Part shown: positions 1 to 9,611 of the stretch, piece after piece
How positions within the stretch are numbered: position 1 is the first letter of the stretch
Layout of the letters: each line of letters starts with the position of its first letter
Assembly (NCBI GenBank): GCA_963773635.1
Contig: CAVZBW010000005.1
Coordinates: 62,001 to 126,000 of the forward strand
DNA length: 64,000 bases
Reading direction: 5' to 3'
Source of the DNA: CAVZBW01 sp963773635
GTDB lineage: Bacteria; Actinomycetota; Acidimicrobiia; Acidimicrobiales; RAAP-2
Translations under genes and position numbers: made by a program
The notes under the pieces: model-generated
The model's database searches: none
What the model was told of the DNA's origin: nothing
Seen by the model: the letters and a program-made list of their open reading frames with translations, nothing else

Positions 1-1010
1 AGGACGAGGAGTCCGAGGAGGCCAACAATGCCTCCCGTCGCGAGGAGGCCGATCTCTGCGTTGGGTGGCTGGATTGCGGTTGGGTACTGGCCTGTGTACC
101 AATAACGCTCGCCCACCCCGAAAAGTGGGGACGTCCTCCAGATGTCGAGGGTCTGGGTATAGGAGGCCTCCCGTGTCGTAATGCTGTTGATCTTGGCTCC
201 GGAGTTAACCTCGTGCACGACAGAAACATAGGCAATAGCCGCCATGGCTCCAATGACGAACAATAAGATGAAGGATCGACTGCGAACCCTTCTGGTCCCC
301 TCGGTCTCCCGGCGTCGATCACGCAGAAAGGTGATTGAGACGGCAACTACCAGTCCGAAGACTGCTTGACGCGAACCGGTGGCGAGCACTGCCACGATAC
401 AAAGGTACTTTGTAGCCGCTCGCCATCCATCATGCCTCTGCCAAGGGGGAGAGAACTGACATATGAGCACGGAGACCACCAAGAGGTTGCCGATGGCATT
501 CTTCTGTAGGCCAAGCGGCAATGTTGCTGCCGGGTGGAGGCCGTGAGGTAGCCAAAGTAGGATGATCCATGTCGAGAGAATAGACGCGAAGAATACGTAG
601 AGCTGCAGTGCGACGGTTGTGCGGCCTCTCGCCTCGATTGCGTAGCCAACAGCCGCCGCGCCGGCCACCATGAGGAATTGATGGAACCATTCAACAACGT
701 CATAACGATTCGGATTGTGCACGACGGAGAGAAGCGTGGTGGCTTGATAAACGAGAACAAGAGGTAGCCACCGTAAGAACCATGTAGCCCTCCGCCATCG
801 AACGAGGGGAATCGCGCAAATGGCGGCTAGGAGAAGGACGAGGTCGGCCAGGCTGATGCTATTGCCACCACCGGTCCCTCCCACATGGAGCACGAGGAAG
901 GACGCGGGAACGGCGCCCACGACAGGTGCCAGCGGGAACCTGACGAGAATGGCAAAGCCGAAGACGACTGCGCCTGCGAGGAGGATCAGAAGGTCGGGTT
1001 GGATCGCCAT
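1..1010 (-). CDS. O-antigen ligase/polymerase-like membrane protein (C-terminus beyond window edge)
   Basis: The reverse strand reads without a stop from an ATG at 1010 to the window edge; a TGA directly precedes the ATG, so this is the earliest possible start. The 336 visible residues form repeated hydrophobic segments. A conserved GSRQA motif follows a membrane segment, and a longer soluble loop (containing GERYWYTGQYP) lies further on, the layout of the Wzy_C/RfaL family of O-antigen ligases and polymerases. Such proteins polymerise or transfer undecaprenyl-linked glycans at the outer face of the membrane. The glycosyltransferase genes downstream agree with that role. Ligase and polymerase cannot be told apart here. 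GC content looks lower than in most of the window. No clear ribosome binding site is visible. Confidence 0.75.
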   Translation of the reverse strand, partial: MAIQPDLLILLAGAVVFGFAILVRFPLAPVVGAVPASFLVLHVGGTGGGNSISLADLVLLLAAICAIPLVRWRRATWFLRWLPLVLVYQATTLLSVVHNPNRYDVVEWFHQFLMVAGAAAVGYAIEARGRTTVALQLYVFFASILSTWIILLWLPHGLHPAATLPLGLQKNAIGNLLVVSVLICQFSPPWQRHDGWRAATKYLCIVAVLATGSRQAVFGLVVAVSITFLRDRRRETEGTRRVRSRSFILLFVIGAMAAIAYVSVVHEVNSGAKINSITTREASYTQTLDIWRTSPLFGVGERYWYTGQYPTAIQPPNAEIGLLATGGIVGLLGLLV

Positions 1011-1154
1011 TCAAGAGCTTTCAGGGGCGGGGCTCCGCTTTCCCGAGGAGCGTAGGAGCTGTGGGCACGGTCGTCGAGGATCTGTTGGAGACCCGAAGGG
1101 GAAGGAAGAGGGCTGCTGCGGGGCGGCGGGGAAGGACGTTGCCGCGTGCCCAGC

Positions 1155-2243
1155 TCACCCCGTTGTCCGGAGCTCGACGAGCTCCTGGTATATGCGGTCG
1201 TACCGTTCGGCCACCGTTGGCCACGCGAAGTCGGCAGCGTGCTCGATGCCGGCGTCCGCCTGACGCTGTCGGCGTTGATCGTCTTGAAGCAGGGAGATGA
1301 GGGTCGGGCCGAGCGCATCAGGAGCGCAGATCGTACCGAACATGCCATCTTGTAGGACCTCTCTCGAACCGGGATTTGGGGTTGCGACGACCGGGGTGCC
1401 GGAGGCCATCGCCTCGAGGTAGGGCACGCCGAATCCCTCGTAGCTGCTCGGCAGGCAAAATACCCAGGCGCGGCGGTATCGATCCGCCAATGCCTCATCC
1501 GTGAGGGTGTCGAGGACCTCCACGTTCGGCGCCGGCGGTGCATCCGAGCAGACCATCCACAACCGAGCCCTCGGAATGACCGGTAGGACGTGCTCGCCGA
1601 ACGCCGCCATCAGCAGCTGTCCCCGCTTCCGCCGTTGATAGGTGCCGACGAAGATGATCGTCGGATCCTCGACCTTGGGGCCGGGGTGGAACAGAGTCAG
1701 ATCTACGCCGCAAGGAATGACGCAGGAAATCCATGGTAGGAATCGCCGACTGTTGTGGGAGATTGCCACGGAACGATCCGCCCTCAACGTACCGACGATC
1801 TCCGTCAACCCGAGGAGGAACATCCGTAGGCGCTCCTTCGCCCCCTTGATGTGCCAGGCCTCGGAGAAGCACGATCCGTAGAGGGTCCTTACGTGTGGCG
1901 GTGTGTTGCGACGTCGACGGAAGTGGTTGTCTCCGTGAGAGTGGTAAACGTCAAAGCCAGCGAAGTCCAGTCGACCGACTTCGATGCCCCACTTGAACGT
2001 GGAAAATCGCCCGGATAGTGGGACCATGACGTGTTCGTATTTCGCATCATCCGTCTTGCGACACGGGCTGAACATCGTCACACGGTGCCCCAATGCGACG
2101 GTAGCATTGGCGAGGCGGTGAGCGGCATAGCCGGCTCCAATCTTGCTCCCGCTGGGGAGGTAGAGAGCCGTCATTGCGATCGATAATTGTCGCCTGACGT
2201 GACGGGAAACGGGCGTTGGCGGCGATTCTGAGTCAACGGTCAT
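1155..2243 (-). CDS. GT4-family glycosyltransferase
   Basis: This 362-residue protein starts at an ATG at 2243. It has the GT-B layout of family 4: an N-terminal acceptor half with a glycine-rich SGSKIGAGYAAHRLA loop, a linker ending in IPCGVDLTLFHPG, a nucleotide-sugar half opening with IIFVGTYQRRKRG, and the EX7E signature YEGFGVPYLE at residues 268-277 (E269 and E277). It probably transfers a sugar from a nucleotide donor to a lipid-linked or polysaccharide acceptor on the cytoplasmic side. It lies upstream of the membrane polymerase gene, on the same strand and 144 bases away. It is divergent from the next glycosyltransferase. Donor and acceptor cannot be predicted. Confidence 0.85.
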   Translation of the reverse strand: MTVDSESPPTPVSRHVRRQLSIAMTALYLPSGSKIGAGYAAHRLANATVALGHRVTMFSPCRKTDDAKYEHVMVPLSGRFSTFKWGIEVGRLDFAGFDVYHSHGDNHFRRRRNTPPHVRTLYGSCFSEAWHIKGAKERLRMFLLGLTEIVGTLRADRSVAISHNSRRFLPWISCVIPCGVDLTLFHPGPKVEDPTIIFVGTYQRRKRGQLLMAAFGEHVLPVIPRARLWMVCSDAPPAPNVEVLDTLTDEALADRYRRAWVFCLPSSYEGFGVPYLEAMASGTPVVATPNPGSREVLQDGMFGTICAPDALGPTLISLLQDDQRRQRQADAGIEHAADFAWPTVAERYDRIYQELVELRTTG

Positions 2244-2406
2244 GGTGGCTGGCGAATGGGTCTCTCCTTACCGGTGCTGGGTAGGCTACTTCTCCAGAGA
2301 GCCGTACTCGAAATCCGGACTGATGCAAATCTCGTCGGCTTGGGAAGGAGCGGAGCTGTGGGTAAGCTTCGATGCAGAGCACCGTCTCGTGGTTGGTATC
2401 GAATTC

Positions 2407-3489
2407 ATGTCATCGACACGTTCACTGCGGATCACTCAAGTCGTCTGCAGCGATAGCTTCGCCGGGGTCGAGCAGTACATCACCAACGTGTCGACGTCCT
2501 TGGCTGCGCGTGGACACTCGGTGAGCATCGTCGGCGGGAGCGAGGCTGCGATGCGTCGAGCGTCTTCCAATCAAGGGGTCACATACCGGCCCGCTGTGAC
2601 GATCGCGCAAGCTGCCACTGGGCTTCTCCGTCAGCGCAGGTCCGACACCCGACTGGGCATCGTCCACGCGCACATGGTTGAAGCGGAGATTGCCGCGGTC
2701 GTGACGAAGCCCTTTGTCGGCGATCCCGTCGTGGCGACCTTGCACTTCGCGCGCGGCCGGGGTCGGTCGGGCTCACGCCAACATGTCCTCAATTGGCTGC
2801 CGAAGGCGATCGATTGTCAACTTGCCATCAGCGATTTTGTGGCCGAGGAGTCGAAGCAGGTGTGCAGGGTCATACCGCCCGGGGTGCCTCCCAGTGAGGA
2901 CAGGGTAGAGGCTTCGCCTACCAGGCAGAGGTGCCGCGTCGTTCTTGTCGCTCAGCGGTTCGAAAAGGAAAAGGAAACGGGAACGGCGCTCGAGATCTGG
3001 GCGCTCAGCGGGCTCGCGCAAGAGGGATGGGAGCTCCACCTCGCCGGGAGGGGCTCGGAGGAGGTCGAATTGCGGACAAGGGCGACGAAGCTCGGTGTTG
3101 CCAGCTCCGTTCGATTCCTCGGGTTCGTCGACGACCTGTCCGTGCGGATGCGGACGGCGGGCATCCTGCTAGCCACCGCCACGAGGGAGCCTTTTGGACT
3201 CTCTGTGGTCGAGGCGATGGCTGCGAGGCTCCCGGTGGTGGCGGCGCGAGGCGGCGGCCACGTCGAGAGCTTGGAGCACTTCGAGGCGGCCCTGTATAGC
3301 CCCGGCGACGTGGGGGAGGCCGCGAAGACCTTGCGGACCTTGGCCCTGGATCCGGCGGAGCGTGCGAGCTACGGCGAGGCGCTCCTCCAGCGGTACCTGG
3401 ATAATTACACGATGGAGGCACACGTCTCGCGACTCGAGGGCATCTACCGTGGCCTCCTTCATGATGGCGGGCATCGCAGTGACCCGTGA
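2407..3489 (+). CDS. GT4-family glycosyltransferase
   Basis: The open frame extends back to 2242, but that would overlap the start of the divergent gene. The ATG at 2407 (MSSTRSLRITQVVCSDSFAG) places the N-terminus where GT4 enzymes usually begin, so it is chosen. The 360-residue product has the N-terminal loop SFAGVEQYITNVS, a second domain beginning VVLVAQRFEKEKE, and the signature EPFGLSVVEAMAARLPVVA near the C-terminus. It is a retaining GT-B glycosyltransferase probably acting in the same exopolysaccharide pathway. The exostosin-like gene follows on the same strand. Substrates are unknown. Confidence 0.82.
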   Translation: MSSTRSLRITQVVCSDSFAGVEQYITNVSTSLAARGHSVSIVGGSEAAMRRASSNQGVTYRPAVTIAQAATGLLRQRRSDTRLGIVHAHMVEAEIAAVVTKPFVGDPVVATLHFARGRGRSGSRQHVLNWLPKAIDCQLAISDFVAEESKQVCRVIPPGVPPSEDRVEASPTRQRCRVVLVAQRFEKEKETGTALEIWALSGLAQEGWELHLAGRGSEEVELRTRATKLGVASSVRFLGFVDDLSVRMRTAGILLATATREPFGLSVVEAMAARLPVVAARGGGHVESLEHFEAALYSPGDVGEAAKTLRTLALDPAERASYGEALLQRYLDNYTMEAHVSRLEGIYRGLLHDGGHRSDP

Positions 3490-3571
3490 TCGTCGCAAAG
3501 CCCCTCCTGGCCAACCGACGGGCAAAAGCCTTCGCGAGGAAGGTGAGGGCCGGGGTGAGACTCGGCTTCGG

Positions 3572-4579
3572 GTGTACCTTCCTCACCTCGAGGGACTCGG
3601 CATGTCGGCGGAAGTATCGACCGTCGGAAAGTTTCGATACTTGGCGGACAGGTGCCGGCTGAAGCAGCACGCCGTTACCGAAGATGCGGACGACGCGGAC
3701 ATCATTCTCTTCACTGAAGGACACATCCTCGAGGGTGGCCTCGGAGATTGGCGGCTCGACGCGATCCGTCGGCACCCCCTCAGGAGCCGGTATCCAGGAA
3801 AGTGCTACATCTACGACGAGCGAGACAAGCCGTGGTGCGCGCTCCCGGGCATCTACGTGAGCCAATCGAGTGGGAGCATGATTCGGCGGTACCAGGTCGC
3901 CGGGCCCTACGGGTCTGATTGGGCAAGTCCCGCGACCTCACCCATTGAGGACGCCGAGCCAGAGCTCCTGTTCAGCTTCGTGGGATCGCCGACGGCGCCC
4001 GTTCGCGAGACGCTCTACACCTTCCGACACCGCCGTTGCGTCGTCGAGCGGGTGACCAACTTCGTGTTCTGGGATTCCAGAGCGCCCAAGTTCGCCGAAC
4101 GCCAGCAGCGGTTTCGGGAGGTGCTGCTCGCGTCAAAGTTCGTCCTCTGTCCGTGTGGACAGGGGACGTCATCCATGCGCCTCTACGAAACCCTGGCGGC
4201 GGGGCGTGTGCCCGTGATCCTCGCGGACGACTGGGTCGCACCGGCTGGGCCCGACTGGGAGCGGTGCAGCATTCGCTGGCCGGAGGTGCGTGCGGCGCAG
4301 CTGCCTGAGTACCTGGAGCGGGTGGAGGGGGACTGGCCGGAGATGGTCAAGGCGGTTCGAGACGCCCATCACCGGTGGCTCGCCCCGGATGTCCTGTTCC
4401 ACCGGTTTATCGAGAGCTTGAGGCCGATGGTGGCAGCGGACGTGGCCCAGCGCTTCCCGCTCTCGGGAATCCGCCGTACGGCCCTCCCACGTGGCATTCG
4501 GAAGGGAGCGTCGAAGGTACGACACCTCGTGGTTCCTTCACGAAGCCGGCGCGACGCCATCGGGGGTCACACGAGCTAG
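3572..4579 (+). CDS. Exostosin-like (GT47-type) glycosyltransferase
   Basis: The frame is open far upstream. The GTG at 3572 gives VYLPHLEGLG at the N-terminus, preceded by AGGTGAGGGCCGGGG; a GTG at 3479 that overlaps the previous gene is the alternative. The roughly 335-residue protein shows the exostosin pattern: an N-terminal segment ending in DADIILFTEGH, a YIYDERDKPW stretch, a central LLFSFVGSPTAPVRETLY motif, and the donor-site region FVLCPCGQGTSSMRLYETLA followed by GRVPVILADDWVAP. Family members transfer glucuronosyl, galactosyl or similar residues from UDP-sugars. It overlaps the convergent GT4 gene by four bases at a shared CTAG. Confidence 0.75.
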   Translation: MYLPHLEGLGMSAEVSTVGKFRYLADRCRLKQHAVTEDADDADIILFTEGHILEGGLGDWRLDAIRRHPLRSRYPGKCYIYDERDKPWCALPGIYVSQSSGSMIRRYQVAGPYGSDWASPATSPIEDAEPELLFSFVGSPTAPVRETLYTFRHRRCVVERVTNFVFWDSRAPKFAERQQRFREVLLASKFVLCPCGQGTSSMRLYETLAAGRVPVILADDWVAPAGPDWERCSIRWPEVRAAQLPEYLERVEGDWPEMVKAVRDAHHRWLAPDVLFHRFIESLRPMVAADVAQRFPLSGIRRTALPRGIRKGASKVRHLVVPSRSRRDAIGGHTS

Positions 4580-5707
4580 CGAGGGGAGGCCTGCGGGTTC
4601 GTCATCGGGTCCCGATGAGCCGGTGTGCAGGCTCGGTAGAAGGCGTGATGCTGGGCGGCGATCGTCTCCCACGTAAACCGGTCGACCGACTCGAGTCCAC
4701 GGACTCGCAGGAGGTCCCAACGATCGGGTGCGGCGGCGAGGGTGCGAAGTGCGTTCGAAAGTGCGAGTGAGTCGTCCGGGGGAACGAGGAGGCCGGCGTC
4801 CCCGACCACCTCCGGGATGGCGCCGGTTTTGCTCGCGATGATGGGTACGCCCGAGGCCATCGCCTCGACCGCGACGCGGCAGAACTGCTCGTCCCACCGC
4901 GGTGTGGGCACGGACGGGATGACGACCGCGTCGAGTCGACGGTAGCGGTCGGGGAGCGAGGGGTAGTCGACATGACCAATGAACTGGACTCTGTCCGCGA
5001 CCGAAAGAGACCGGGCAAGTTCCCGCAATGGCCCGGCCTCCGGGCCCTCGCCGATGATCTCGGCGGTGACGCCTGGAGTGGATGCCATCGCTCGGAGGAG
5101 GACGTGTACGCCCTTGTGGGAGTGCAGCCGACCTATGTAGCCGACGTGAAGGCGCTCGGGCGTGGGCGGCGGCCGCTCGATCGGAGTGAAATCGGTGAGG
5201 TCGACGCCGAGCGGCAAGGTGACCGCCGAAGATCTCAGGCCCTTGCGCTCCAAGATCTCCCCGGCCCGGTCGTTGCACGGATAGGCGCCCGAGGCGTGCC
5301 GGAGGCACCAACGTTCCAACCAGCGGAAGGGCGGTGGGTAACGTTTGTCGATATTCTGCGCCGAATAGACGACATAGGGGATTCTTCGACGGGAAAGCTT
5401 CCGCAGGACGAGGATTTCCGCCATCGCGAGACTGCACGGTTCCTCGTGCACATCTAAGAGATCGAAATGGCCTCTGCCTCAGCAAGCGCCAAATCGGACG
5501 CGGGTCGTAGAGAAAGAGGTTCGGATGAGCCCCGACGGTGCGGCTTTGATTGGCAAAGGCGTCCTGCCCTGCTTCGAAGTCCACCACCGCGCCGCCCTCG
5601 TTCCAGCGCTTCGCGGTGACCAGGCTCTCGTCGACGCCGAGGCTTCTGAGTGCACGATCTCGTTGGCGCCAAGCGGCTACAACGGCACTGTGATAGATCC
5701 GCAACAC
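4576..5707 (-). CDS. GT4-family glycosyltransferase, split by one frameshift
   Basis: Two reverse-strand frames together encode one enzyme. The first, from a GTG at 5707 preceded by GGGAGGAC, reads VLRIYHSAVVAAWRQRDRAL and continues to WRLLRQRP. The second continues FDLLDVHEEPCSLAMAEILV and holds the rest: LGVDLTDFTP, LHVGYIGRLHSHKGVHVLL and the EX7E region DEQFCRVAVEAMASGVP. The switch falls at the AAA run at 5465-5467 on the plus strand (TTT in the gene): removing one base restores CCA TTC GAT and the HEEP motif common in GT4 enzymes. The protein would be about 377 residues. A sequencing insertion is as likely as a real mutation. It is divergent from the fusion glycosyltransferase gene. Confidence 0.78.
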
Positions 5708-5802
5708 CCGGATCCCGTCCTCCCGTTTGGAGGGCGCCGCGCATTCGCCGGACGTCACGTGTGGAGGATAGCCCTGCAGGTCGGGGACGAGGTCGCTCGG
5801 TG

Positions 5803-8800
5803 ATGCCGGAAGTGGACGTGGTGATCGTGTCGCACAACTCGGCGGATCATCTCGGCGGTGCGCTGTCCGCCCTGCCGGACTGGGCACGAGTGGTCGTGGT
5901 GGACAATGCCTCGGACGACGCGAGCCGCGCCCTTGCCGAGGCCGCAGGAGTCCGCTGCGTGGCCAACCGGGAAAATGTCGGGTTTGCCATGGCGTGCAAC
6001 CAGGCGGCGGCCCTCGGTAGGGCTCCGTACATCCTCTTTCTCAACCCTGACGCGGTGATTGAGGCCTCCAATCTGGCGAGGCTGGTTCAGGCCATGGAGA
6101 CCGATCCTGGGCTTGCCGCTGTCTCGCCGAGGCTGAACCTTTCCGCAGGAGGCCCACAGCGCGTGACGTGGCCCGTACCGAGCCCGGCCGGTGCCTGGAG
6201 AGAAGCATTGGGAATCTCGCGCCTTGTGGGCAAGCCCGAGCGGGGGCCGCAGTTTGCCATCGGCGCGTGCCTACTGGTGCGGCGGGCGGCGTTCGAGTCG
6301 ATCGGTGGTTTCGACACACGGTATTGGCTCTATGGAGAAGATGCCGACCTTTGCCGGCGGCTCCAGAGTCTCGGGTGGGCGGTCGCAGCGATCGACGAAT
6401 CGGTGGCGGTCCATGTCGGAGGAGCAAGCGCAGCTCCCGACAGTCCGCTGGTCTTTGAGCACTTCAATAGGGGATCTGAGCGCTTCGTTGCCGACACCCG
6501 GGGTGCGTGGGCGCTCGTCGGCTTCCGACTGGCAAATCTCGTCGGGTCGCTGGTTCGGAGCGTCACGCCCGGTTCACTGAACCGTCGCGAGCTGCACCGA
6601 CGTCGGATGGCACGCCTGAGCAGGGTCCTGATGCAGGATCCCGCTCGGGTCGCGATGGAGAGCCCCGTCACGGTGGGCGCGGAGCACTCATTGGTGGTCT
6701 GCTCACTCGAAGCCTGGGACGAGGTGTGGCGGAGGAACCAGTTCTTCGTTGATGGTCTGCTGGAGCGGGATCCTCTACTACGTGTCCTGTTCGTCGAGCC
6801 TCCGTTCGACTACTTGCTGCAATTGCGCTCTCGTCTGACAGCGCGCCGCAAGAAGGGGCTCCGATCGGCGCGGGGCGATGGTCGCCTGCTCCTCCTCCAA
6901 CCCGCGAAGCTCCTTCCGAGGGTGCTTGGAGGAGCCGCCGATCGGTCGTTGCGGCGACAGGTGCGATCGGCCGTTCGGCACGTCGGTTTCGAGGATCCCA
7001 CCCTGTGGATCAACGATGCCGCCTACGCCCGGCTGATGCGGGAAACCGATTGGGCGACGCTCTACGACATGACCGACGACTGGCTGCGCGCATCGATGCC
7101 GGATCGGGCCCGAGTGCGACTTCGCAGGAACGAGACGATGCTCTTGGAGGGCGCCAGAGCAGTCGTCGCATGTTCCCCGGATCTCGTCGAGAGCCGAGCA
7201 AGCCAGCGCGACGACGTGCAGCTGATCGGAAACGGGGTAGATCTCGAGCACTTTGCTCGACCGGCGAAACGCCCTCATGATCTCCCGGCCTCGCCGGCGG
7301 CCGTCTATGTGGGTACGTTGCACGAGGATCGCCTCGACGTCGATCTTGTGGACGAGCTGGCATCAAAGCTCCCCGACGTCAAGATCGTGCTGCTCGGGCC
7401 CAATTGCCTTGGGGACGCGTCGGTCCGTCGCCTCCGGGAGCGGTCCAACGTGCGGTTGATGGGTGCCCGCCCCTATGCGGATATTCCGGGTTACCTGCAA
7501 CATGCGGACGTGATCATCGTGCCCCACGTCGTCACTCCATTTACCGAGAGTCTGGACCCCATAAAGGCCTATGAATGCCAAGCGGTCGGCCGTCCGACGG
7601 TTGCAACGCCCATTGCGGGCTTTCGCGGCTTGGGCTTTCCGGTGAGGGTCGTTCCCCCGGAGCGTTTCTCTGCCGAAGTTCGCGAGGCGCTCTCGGACTC
7701 GTCGAGGCGATCCGGCGAGGTCCGGGCCGACGTGCCCGGATGGGGTGGGCGTGTCCGGGAGTTTGCAGGCGTACTCGAGCGAGCTCGGCGAGCGTCCAGC
7801 CGGATCCGCGTCGTCTACCTGGACCACTGCGGCCAACTCTCGGGGGCGGAGATCTCCCTCGTCGGTCTCATCGGCGCGTCGTCGAACGTGGCGGCCCACG
7901 TGATACTTGGCGAGCGGGGCCCCCTGGAGGCACGTCTTGCCAGGCTGGGCGTGAGGGTCGAGATCTTCGAACTGGACCCTCGGCTGCGCGATGCTCGTCG
8001 CACCGAGAGCCTGTTCGGCGTGACCGGCGCGAGGCGGGCCGGTGGACTTCTCCTCTACGTCTCCGGGCTCCGACAAAGGTTGCTCGAAGAGATTCCCGAC
8101 GTCGTCCACACGACGTCGCTCAAAGCGGCGATCTATGGCGGGCTCGCAGGTCGCCTTGCCGGCATCCCCGTGGTGTGGGGCATCGCCGACCGAATCGCGC
8201 CCGATTACCTGCCCCCCGCGACCGTTCGAGGGGTACGGATGCTCGCCCGGGTCTTGCCCAGCGCCATCGTCGTCAACTCGGAGGCGAGCCGCGAGGCACT
8301 CGGAGGGCTGAAGACCGTCGAGATCAACCCGCCGGTGGAAGTTTCGATCGGAGCGAGGCCCCGTCGCGAGGAAGGGAGACGATCCAGTCCAGTCCGTTTC
8401 GTCATGATCGGTCGGATCACCCCGTGGAAAGGGCAGGATCTATTCATCGACGCCTTTGCAAAGGCGTTTTCGGACGGGGGCGAGAGGGCTCTGATCGCCG
8501 GCACACCCATGTTCGGGGAAGAGGCGTACCTCAAGGAACTTCACGGGATCGTCGACCGCCACGGACTGTCGGGACGGGTCGAGTTCCTTGGCTTCGTGGA
8601 GGACACGGAGCAACTCTTGGCATCCTGTGACGTGGTCGTGCATGCGTCCGTTGTTCCGGAACCGTTTGGCCGGGTGGTGGTCGAGGGCATGGCGTCCGGT
8701 CGACCGGTCATTGCGGCGAACGCTGGTGGTCCCGCGGAGATCATCACGGACGGGGTGGATGGTCTGTTGTTCGAACCGAAGGATGTCGAGGGATTGGCCC

Positions 8801-9030
8801 GCGCGCTGACGCAAGCAGCCCGGGATCCGGAGCTGCGCGAACGGTTGGGGACTGCGGGGATGCGGCGTGCGCAGGATTTCCGTCCCGAAGTTGTCGCGGA
8901 CGCCTACGAGGAAGTCTACCGAGCGGTCATGACGACACGAAGGAGGTCGCGTTCGCCTGTGAGTCTGTTCAGATCACGGCGAGCGGGGAGGTCGAAGCGT
9001 GCGACGGGCGCGCCATGCGAGGCACCCTAA
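5803..9030 (+). CDS. Three-domain fusion glycosyltransferase (GT2-GT4-GT4)
   Basis: The frame opens at 5650, but the ATG at 5803 begins MPEVDVVIVSHNSADHL, a normal GT2 N-terminus. The 1075-residue product has three catalytic parts. Residues 1-270 are a GT2 domain (VVVVDNASDD, FLNPDAV, GEDADLCRRL) resembling rhamnosyltransferases. Residues about 300-670 are a GT4-like domain (ACSPDLVESR, LIGNGVDLEHF, AVYVGTLHEDRLDV, SLDPIKAYECQAVGRPTV). Residues about 690-1045 are a complete GT4 domain (SGAEISLVGLI, VRFVMIGRITPWKGQ, EPFGRVVVEGMASGRP). One polypeptide could add successive sugars of a repeat unit. No frame disruption is seen over its 3.2 kb. Its 3' end overlaps the decayed DUF218 gene. Confidence 0.88.
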   Translation: MPEVDVVIVSHNSADHLGGALSALPDWARVVVVDNASDDASRALAEAAGVRCVANRENVGFAMACNQAAALGRAPYILFLNPDAVIEASNLARLVQAMETDPGLAAVSPRLNLSAGGPQRVTWPVPSPAGAWREALGISRLVGKPERGPQFAIGACLLVRRAAFESIGGFDTRYWLYGEDADLCRRLQSLGWAVAAIDESVAVHVGGASAAPDSPLVFEHFNRGSERFVADTRGAWALVGFRLANLVGSLVRSVTPGSLNRRELHRRRMARLSRVLMQDPARVAMESPVTVGAEHSLVVCSLEAWDEVWRRNQFFVDGLLERDPLLRVLFVEPPFDYLLQLRSRLTARRKKGLRSARGDGRLLLLQPAKLLPRVLGGAADRSLRRQVRSAVRHVGFEDPTLWINDAAYARLMRETDWATLYDMTDDWLRASMPDRARVRLRRNETMLLEGARAVVACSPDLVESRASQRDDVQLIGNGVDLEHFARPAKRPHDLPASPAAVYVGTLHEDRLDVDLVDELASKLPDVKIVLLGPNCLGDASVRRLRERSNVRLMGARPYADIPGYLQHADVIIVPHVVTPFTESLDPIKAYECQAVGRPTVATPIAGFRGLGFPVRVVPPERFSAEVREALSDSSRRSGEVRADVPGWGGRVREFAGVLERARRASSRIRVVYLDHCGQLSGAEISLVGLIGASSNVAAHVILGERGPLEARLARLGVRVEIFELDPRLRDARRTESLFGVTGARRAGGLLLYVSGLRQRLLEEIPDVVHTTSLKAAIYGGLAGRLAGIPVVWGIADRIAPDYLPPATVRGVRMLARVLPSAIVVNSEASREALGGLKTVEINPPVEVSIGARPRREEGRRSSPVRFVMIGRITPWKGQDLFIDAFAKAFSDGGERALIAGTPMFGEEAYLKELHGIVDRHGLSGRVEFLGFVEDTEQLLASCDVVVHASVVPEPFGRVVVEGMASGRPVIAANAGGPAEIITDGVDGLLFEPKDVEGLARALTQAARDPELRERLGTAGMRRAQDFRPEVVADAYEEVYRAVMTTRRRSRSPVSLFRSRRAGRSKRATGAPCEAP

Positions 9031-9608
9031 CGTCACCGGAGGCCGCTCACCGGCCAGGGGCCACCGCCTGGGTGCGGGGTCCATATGGAGATGGTGGTCC
9101 TTGCTGCTCGTGACCCTGGCAACGTCGCTCGCGGTGGCGGTAGTGGTGATGACGATCCTGCTGTTCGTCCTTCCCGCAGGAAACTACCCAGCGCATGCTC
9201 AGGCGGTGGTGGTTCTCGCGGGGTCGGGCGATCGGGTCTGAGGAGGGCCTCAAGCTGGTGGATGAAGGATTTGCACCGGCACTGGTCTTGTCTGACATCG
9301 GTCTTCACGGATGTCCGAGGGCTCGATCCAGCATTACGGTTACCTGCTTTACGCCAAATCCGCTAGACCACACAGGGCGAGGCAAGGTTCATCGGAATAC
9401 AAAGCTCGAAGAGACGGCTGGAGACGAATCCTGGTGGTCGTCGGCACCCCTCAGATGACCAGAGCGACGCCTCCGGATCGGTAGGTGCTACGGGGGTGAG
9501 GCTCTCTACGTCGGGGTGAATCCGGGGGGAGTGAGCGCCTGGCTGCAGAATATCGGCCATGAGTGGGGCGCCCTCGCCGAGGCGCTCGTGTTGCAGAGGT
9601 CTTGTTGA
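8999..9608 (+). pseudogene. Decayed DUF218 (YdcF/ElyC/SanA-like) membrane protein
   Basis: Family hallmarks appear in order but in different frames. From a GTG at 8999 there is a transmembrane segment (LLVTLATSLAVAVVVMTILL) and then AHAQAVVVLAGSGDRV, ending in a stop. The next frame continues EEGLKLVDEGFAPALVLSD and VTCFTPNP. Others give TQGEARFIGIQ, then RRDGWRRILVVVGTPQMTRA, and finally RCYGGEALYVGVN...HEWGALAEALVLQRSC before the stop at 9608. At least four shifts are needed, more than in any neighbour, so real decay is plausible. DUF218 proteins are membrane-anchored envelope or polysaccharide factors. The gene overlaps the end of the fusion glycosyltransferase and is convergent with the DUF4012 gene. 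Confidence 0.7.
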
Positions 9609-9611
9609 CTC

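Noticed and set aside
2242..2406. Upstream extension of the second GT4 gene
   Set aside because: It would overlap the divergent gene start and adds no GT4 sequence; the ATG at 2407 fits the family N-terminus.
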